Shown here: positions 60,362-64,000 of the stretch, in pieces
Layout of the letters: every line of letters begins with the position of its first letter
Numbering within the stretch: position 1 is the stretch's first letter
Source: Chitinophaga sp. GbtcB8
GTDB taxonomy: Bacteria; Bacteroidota; Bacteroidia; Chitinophagales; Chitinophagaceae
Assembly (NCBI RefSeq): GCF_019091455.1
Contig: NZ_JAGXJN010000024.1
Coordinates: 1 to 64,000, forward strand
DNA length: 64,000 nt
Direction: 5' to 3'
Program-made: the position numbers and the translations under genes
The notes under the pieces: generated by a model
Databases searched by the model: none
Told to the model about the DNA's origin: nothing
The model's input: the letters and a program-made list of their open reading frames with translations, nothing else

Positions 60362-62326
60362 ATGAATAAACTCCTTCCAGGCATCTGCCTGCTATTAGCA
60401 CCCGTCATCAGCCGCGCTACCGATTACGACCTCACCTCGCCGGATAAGAAGATAGCCGTTAAGGTACAGGTTACCAATACCCTGCAATGGTCTGTAACGT
60501 ATAATAATGAAACCCTGCTGCTGCCCAGCACCATTAGTATGGAGCTGGCCAATGGCCCGGTACTGGGACAAACGCCCGTGCTGAAAAAACAGCAGCGCAA
60601 TACGGTAAATAGCGTGATAGACGCTGTAGTACCTGTAAAACAGGCGCACATACCGGAACAGTATAATGAGCTGCGCCTGAACTTTAAAGGCAATTATACC
60701 GTATGTTTCCGCGCCTATAACGATGGCGTGGCTTACCGTTTTGAAACGGCCCTGGGAAAGGAGATCACCGTAAAAAATGAGCCGATCCAATACCAGCTGC
60801 CGGAAAACGACAGAAGCTGGTGGCCAATTGATGGCCATGTGTCCCCCACCTTCCAGAGCCATTATGAATATGGATTTAAAGATACCAGCATAGCCCAGAT
60901 CTCCGATAAGCTGTATGCCGGCCTGCCCATTTACCTGAGCACTACCAAAGGCACTAAGGTGATGATCACGGAAGCCGACCTGCACGACTATCCCAACCAG
61001 TTCCTGTTCGGTACCAACGGCAATGCGCTGAAAGCACAATTTCCGCCGGTGATCCTGAAAGAAGAGCTGCATGGCGACCGGAGTACCAAAATCCTGCAGA
61101 ACGCTGATTACATTGTAAAAACCAGCGGTACCCGCAGCTTTCCCTGGCGCACGCTGATTATTAGCCCGGATGATAAAGGCCTGCTGGAAAATGAGCTGGT
61201 GTACAAGCTTTCCACGCCCAATGTTCTGCAAAATACCAGCTGGATAAAACCCGGCAAAGTATCCTGGGACTGGTGGAATGCCAACAACATTTACAACGTG
61301 GATTTCCGGGCCGGCATTAACACCGCTACCTATAAATACTATGTGGATTTTGCCGCTAAATACGGCCTGGAATATATTATACTGGATGAAGGCTGGACCC
61401 GCACCACGCTGGACATCCTCCACTCCACCCCGCAGCTGGATATGCCTGAGCTGCTCAGCTATGCCAAAAGCAAGAATGTAGGCATTATACTCTGGGTGCT
61501 ATGGAATGCCCTTGATGAGCATATGACCGAGGCACTGGACCTCTACGCCTCCTGGGGGGTTAAAGGCATTAAAGTAGACTTTATGCAGCGCGGTGACCAA
61601 TGGATGGTGAACTTTTATGAACGTACAGCACAGGAATGTGCCAAACGGCAAATGCTGGTGGACTTTCATGGCGCCTACAAACCATCTGGCCTGAACCGCA
61701 AATACCCTAACGTAATCAACTACGAAGGCGTGAAAGGACTGGAGAACAGCAAAGGCGGTGATGAAATAACACCCGGCCATGATGTAACCCTGCCCTTTAC
61801 CCGTATGGTGGCCGGCCCGATAGATTATACGCCCGGCGCCATGATCAATGCCAATAAGGACAACTTTCGCCATGTATTTTCTGAACCCATGAGCCAGGGC
61901 ACCCGCTGCCACCAGGCTGCTATGTACGTGGTGTATGACGCTCCGTTGCAGATGCTGTGCGACAATCCTTCCAACTACCTGAAGGAGCCGGAATACACGC
62001 AATTCATTGCGCAGGTGCCCACCACCTGGGACACTACCATAGCCCTCCAGGGTAAGGCTGGTGAATATGTGGCCATTGCCCGTAAAAAGGGCGATACCTG
62101 GTACATTGGCGCCATGACCAACTGGGATGCCCGCAAGCTGGACCTGGATCTTAGTTTCCTGGGCAGTGGCAGCTACCAGCTGGAAGCCGTTCAGGACGGC
62201 ATAAATGCCGACGAACATGCTGCTGACTACCGGTTCCATAAACAAACCGTAACTTCCGCCGATAAGCTAACCGTGCAAATGAGCAAAGGCGGGGGATGGC
62301 TAGGAACGCTGAAGGCCGAACGCTAA
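60362..62326 (+). CDS. Secreted glycoside hydrolase family 97
   Basis: 654 residues, a normal length. A signal peptide (to about 19) leads to the periplasm. Order: N-terminal beta-supersandwich (25-275), catalytic TIM barrel (about 280-555), C-terminal beta domain. Family landmarks are SWDWWNANNIYNVDF, ILDEGWTRT, VKGIKVDFMQRGDQWMVNFY, HGAYKPSGLNRKYPNVINYE and GPIDYTPGAM. GH97 includes inverting alpha-glucosidases (SusB) and retaining alpha-galactosidases; which type this is cannot be settled from motifs alone. It stands without SusCD. The last codons LKAER and the stop lie in a heptad array. Confidence 0.93.
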   Translation: MNKLLPGICLLLAPVISRATDYDLTSPDKKIAVKVQVTNTLQWSVTYNNETLLLPSTISMELANGPVLGQTPVLKKQQRNTVNSVIDAVVPVKQAHIPEQYNELRLNFKGNYTVCFRAYNDGVAYRFETALGKEITVKNEPIQYQLPENDRSWWPIDGHVSPTFQSHYEYGFKDTSIAQISDKLYAGLPIYLSTTKGTKVMITEADLHDYPNQFLFGTNGNALKAQFPPVILKEELHGDRSTKILQNADYIVKTSGTRSFPWRTLIISPDDKGLLENELVYKLSTPNVLQNTSWIKPGKVSWDWWNANNIYNVDFRAGINTATYKYYVDFAAKYGLEYIILDEGWTRTTLDILHSTPQLDMPELLSYAKSKNVGIILWVLWNALDEHMTEALDLYASWGVKGIKVDFMQRGDQWMVNFYERTAQECAKRQMLVDFHGAYKPSGLNRKYPNVINYEGVKGLENSKGGDEITPGHDVTLPFTRMVAGPIDYTPGAMINANKDNFRHVFSEPMSQGTRCHQAAMYVVYDAPLQMLCDNPSNYLKEPEYTQFIAQVPTTWDTTIALQGKAGEYVAIARKKGDTWYIGAMTNWDARKLDLDLSFLGSGSYQLEAVQDGINADEHAADYRFHKQTVTSADKLTVQMSKGGGWLGTLKAER

Positions 62327-62435
62327 ACGCGAAACGCTAAAGCTCACAAACAAATCGTCATACAAAACGTTTAATGCCTAACGACAACAACACAACGCAA
62401 TCAGCGTTAAGCATTCAGCATTAAGCCTAAAACAC
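62312..62435. repeat. Heptad arrays across the GH97 stop and before the DUF885 gene
   Basis: Words GCTGAAG, GCCGAAC, GCTAAAC, GCGAAAC, GCTAAAG (with the TAA stop inside). Further on are ATCAGC, GTTAAGC, ATTCAGC, ATTAAGC (62399-62427). The two sets face each other and could pair. Confidence 0.85.
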
Positions 62436-64000
62436 ATGTACAAACACCTGATCTATTCCCTGTCCCTGGCCGGCCTGCTGGCGGCCTGTAACCAGGGACA
62501 AAAAGAGCCCGGCGCAGGCGATAGTAATAAAGACACTACGCAAAGCGCTGCCTTTCGCCAGTATGAGGATCATTTCATTGAGGCCCTATGGAAAATATCG
62601 CCCGACTGGGCTACCGGTGTAGGTTATCACAAATACGACAGTGTGCTGGTGATACCGGATGCGGCCTCCCAGCAAAATGAGCTGGCCTTTTTACATCAAC
62701 AACAGGATTCCCTGCAAACCTACGATACCAGTAAGCTAAGCAGCGCGCTGCTGATAGACTATTACCTGATCCGCAATCAGCTGGCACAGCGTAAATGGGA
62801 CCTTACAACGGCTAAAACACAGGAATGGGATCCCTCCAATTATAATGTGAGCAACACTTTTGCTACCATACTCAATGAAACTTACGCACCGCTGGATACC
62901 CGCCTGCGCAGCTTTTACAGCCGCTTAAACAATGTACCGGCTTACTATGCCGCGGCTAAACAACAGATCAAAGACCCGGTACCGGAGCTTACCGGCCTGG
63001 CGCAGGACCAGAACCTGGGCGGCCTTTCCATCTTTGAAAAAGATCTGGCCGATTCCCTGCAAAAAAGCGGTTTGGCTGCCGATGAAAAAAAGCAGCTGTT
63101 AGCACGCGCAAAAACAGCCGCTGCTGCTATGAAGGATTTTGCCGCCTGGCTGAAAGCCCTGAAAGTAGAGCATCCGCGCAGTTTTCGTTTAGGGAAAGAT
63201 CTGTACGAGAATAAATTCAAATTCAACATACAATCCATGTACAGCGCTGAGCAGATCTATGATTCTGCTATGGTGCGCAAAGCCTGGGTGCATGGTGAAA
63301 TGGCCCGCATTAGCCGGCAGCTGTGGCCCAAATATTTCGGTAATGCGCCAGTGCCAACAGATTCCCTGGTGCTGATAAAACGCATGATAGATACACTTTC
63401 CATACAGCATGCAAAACCGGCGGAATTTCAGCAGTCTATTGAAAAGCAGCTGCCCACGCTTACAGCTTTCATCAAGGAAAAGGACTTGCTGTACATGGAC
63501 CCCAGCAAACCGCTGAAAGTCCGTAAAGAGCCCGGTTATATGGCTGGCGTGGCCGGCGCCTCCATCAGCGCACCCGGTCCCTATGATAAGGGCGGCAACA
63601 CCTATTATAATGTAGGCAGCCTGGAAGGATGGCCTGCACCCAAAGCAGAAAGCTTTTTGCGGGAATACAACCAGTATATTCTCCAGATCCTGAACATACA
63701 TGAAGCCATTCCCGGCCATTACACGCAGCTGGTACATGCCAACAAATCCCCCAGCCTGATTAAATCATTATTGTCTAACGGCGCTATGATAGAAGGATGG
63801 GCAGTGTATACCGAACAGATGATGCTGGAAAATGGCTATGGTAACAACGCGCCTGAAATGTGGCTGATGTGGTATAAATGGATCCTGCGCACCGTTTGCA
63901 ACACCATATTGGATTACAGCGTGCATGTAAAAGATATGAGTAAGGAAGGTGCCATACAGCTGCTTACCCAACAAGCCTTTCAGCAGCAGGCAGAAGCAGA
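62436..64000 (+). CDS. DUF885 lipoprotein (zincin-like peptidase family), cut by the window end
   Basis: At least 521 residues, with the C-terminus past 64000; the family is normally about 580-600 residues, so most is present. Lipobox LLAAC (Cys18), then a long helical domain typical of DUF885. The zincin motif HEAIPGHYTQLVHA begins at His422, and MIEGWAVYTEQMMLENG gives the downstream Glu ligand region. These proteins are predicted M32/M3-like metallopeptidases in the envelope. It begins 110 nt after GH97, with a heptad array between them. Confidence 0.88.
   Translation, partial: MYKHLIYSLSLAGLLAACNQGQKEPGAGDSNKDTTQSAAFRQYEDHFIEALWKISPDWATGVGYHKYDSVLVIPDAASQQNELAFLHQQQDSLQTYDTSKLSSALLIDYYLIRNQLAQRKWDLTTAKTQEWDPSNYNVSNTFATILNETYAPLDTRLRSFYSRLNNVPAYYAAAKQQIKDPVPELTGLAQDQNLGGLSIFEKDLADSLQKSGLAADEKKQLLARAKTAAAAMKDFAAWLKALKVEHPRSFRLGKDLYENKFKFNIQSMYSAEQIYDSAMVRKAWVHGEMARISRQLWPKYFGNAPVPTDSLVLIKRMIDTLSIQHAKPAEFQQSIEKQLPTLTAFIKEKDLLYMDPSKPLKVRKEPGYMAGVAGASISAPGPYDKGGNTYYNVGSLEGWPAPKAESFLREYNQYILQILNIHEAIPGHYTQLVHANKSPSLIKSLLSNGAMIEGWAVYTEQMMLENGYGNNAPEMWLMWYKWILRTVCNTILDYSVHVKDMSKEGAIQLLTQQAFQQQAEA

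Noticed and set aside
60395..61423. 342-codon antisense frame within the GH97 gene
   Set aside because: It mirrors the GH97 coding sequence; no domain is seen and GH97 motifs are intact.

Overview
The window reads as a chromosomal segment of a Bacteroidota bacterium, most likely of the family Chitinophagaceae (Chitinophaga-like). The evidence is a single-chain SecDF fusion, a subtilase with a C-terminal type IX secretion sorting domain, GH97 and GH5 enzymes, a TonB-receptor-like barrel with a carboxypeptidase-regulatory N-terminus, a decayed FecR anti-sigma gene, a LytS/LytTR pair, DUF1573 and DUF885 lipoproteins, scarce Shine-Dalgarno sites, and promoters of the form TTG-N20-TANNTTTG (clearest before nusB and groES). 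The genus is inference. No rRNA, tRNA, insertion sequence, prophage or CRISPR array was found.

Layout: 1-3.4 kb, secreted M64 peptidase with FG-GAP repeats plus an STN-domain protein; 3.7-6.3 kb valS; 6.6-9.0 kb a 14-TM MFS exporter divergent from an AraC regulator; 9.2-12.6 kb secreted proteins, including a 960-residue HExxH-like/propeller/barrel protein; 12.7-16.8 kb serine deaminase, FKBP lipoprotein, groEL and groES; 17.1-23.9 kb nusB, DUF1573, yajC, coaE, SNF2 helicase, GH5; 23.9-29.6 kb a small basic exported protein, the LytTR/LytS pair and secDF; 29.8-37.4 kb beta-lactamase-fold lipoprotein, DUF4397 lipoprotein, aminotransferase, membrane-anchored protein, M23 peptidase, B12-type acyl-CoA mutase, methyltransferase; 37.6-41.7 kb M57 and S8 peptidases; 41.8-53.2 kb lpdA, lolA, ftsK, an alpha/beta hydrolase lacking its nucleophile, DUF423, aroK, PPTase, dcd, xseAB; 53.3-60.3 kb an AT-richer accessory stretch with a probably frameshifted gene, a GIY-YIG-like protein, a FecR pseudogene, a beta-barrel receptor and MauE; 60.4-64 kb GH97 and a DUF885 lipoprotein cut by the window edge.

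Most genes are housekeeping or typical envelope and polysaccharide functions. The most unusual structure lies between genes. Many spacers hold degenerate quasi-tandem arrays of 7-nt words (GCTGAAA-like, complement TTTAGCT-like) or 8-nt words (GATGTGCT-like). Several occur as facing inverted arms that would fold into long imperfect hairpins in mRNA. They cross stop codons (methyltransferase, coaE, GH97), lie between groES and groEL and between nusB and the DUF1573 gene, form the lolA terminator, appear inside valS, and encode most of the signal peptide of the 960-residue protein. A separate 185-nt inverted-repeat element follows dcd directly. I do not recognise these arrays as a named repeat family.
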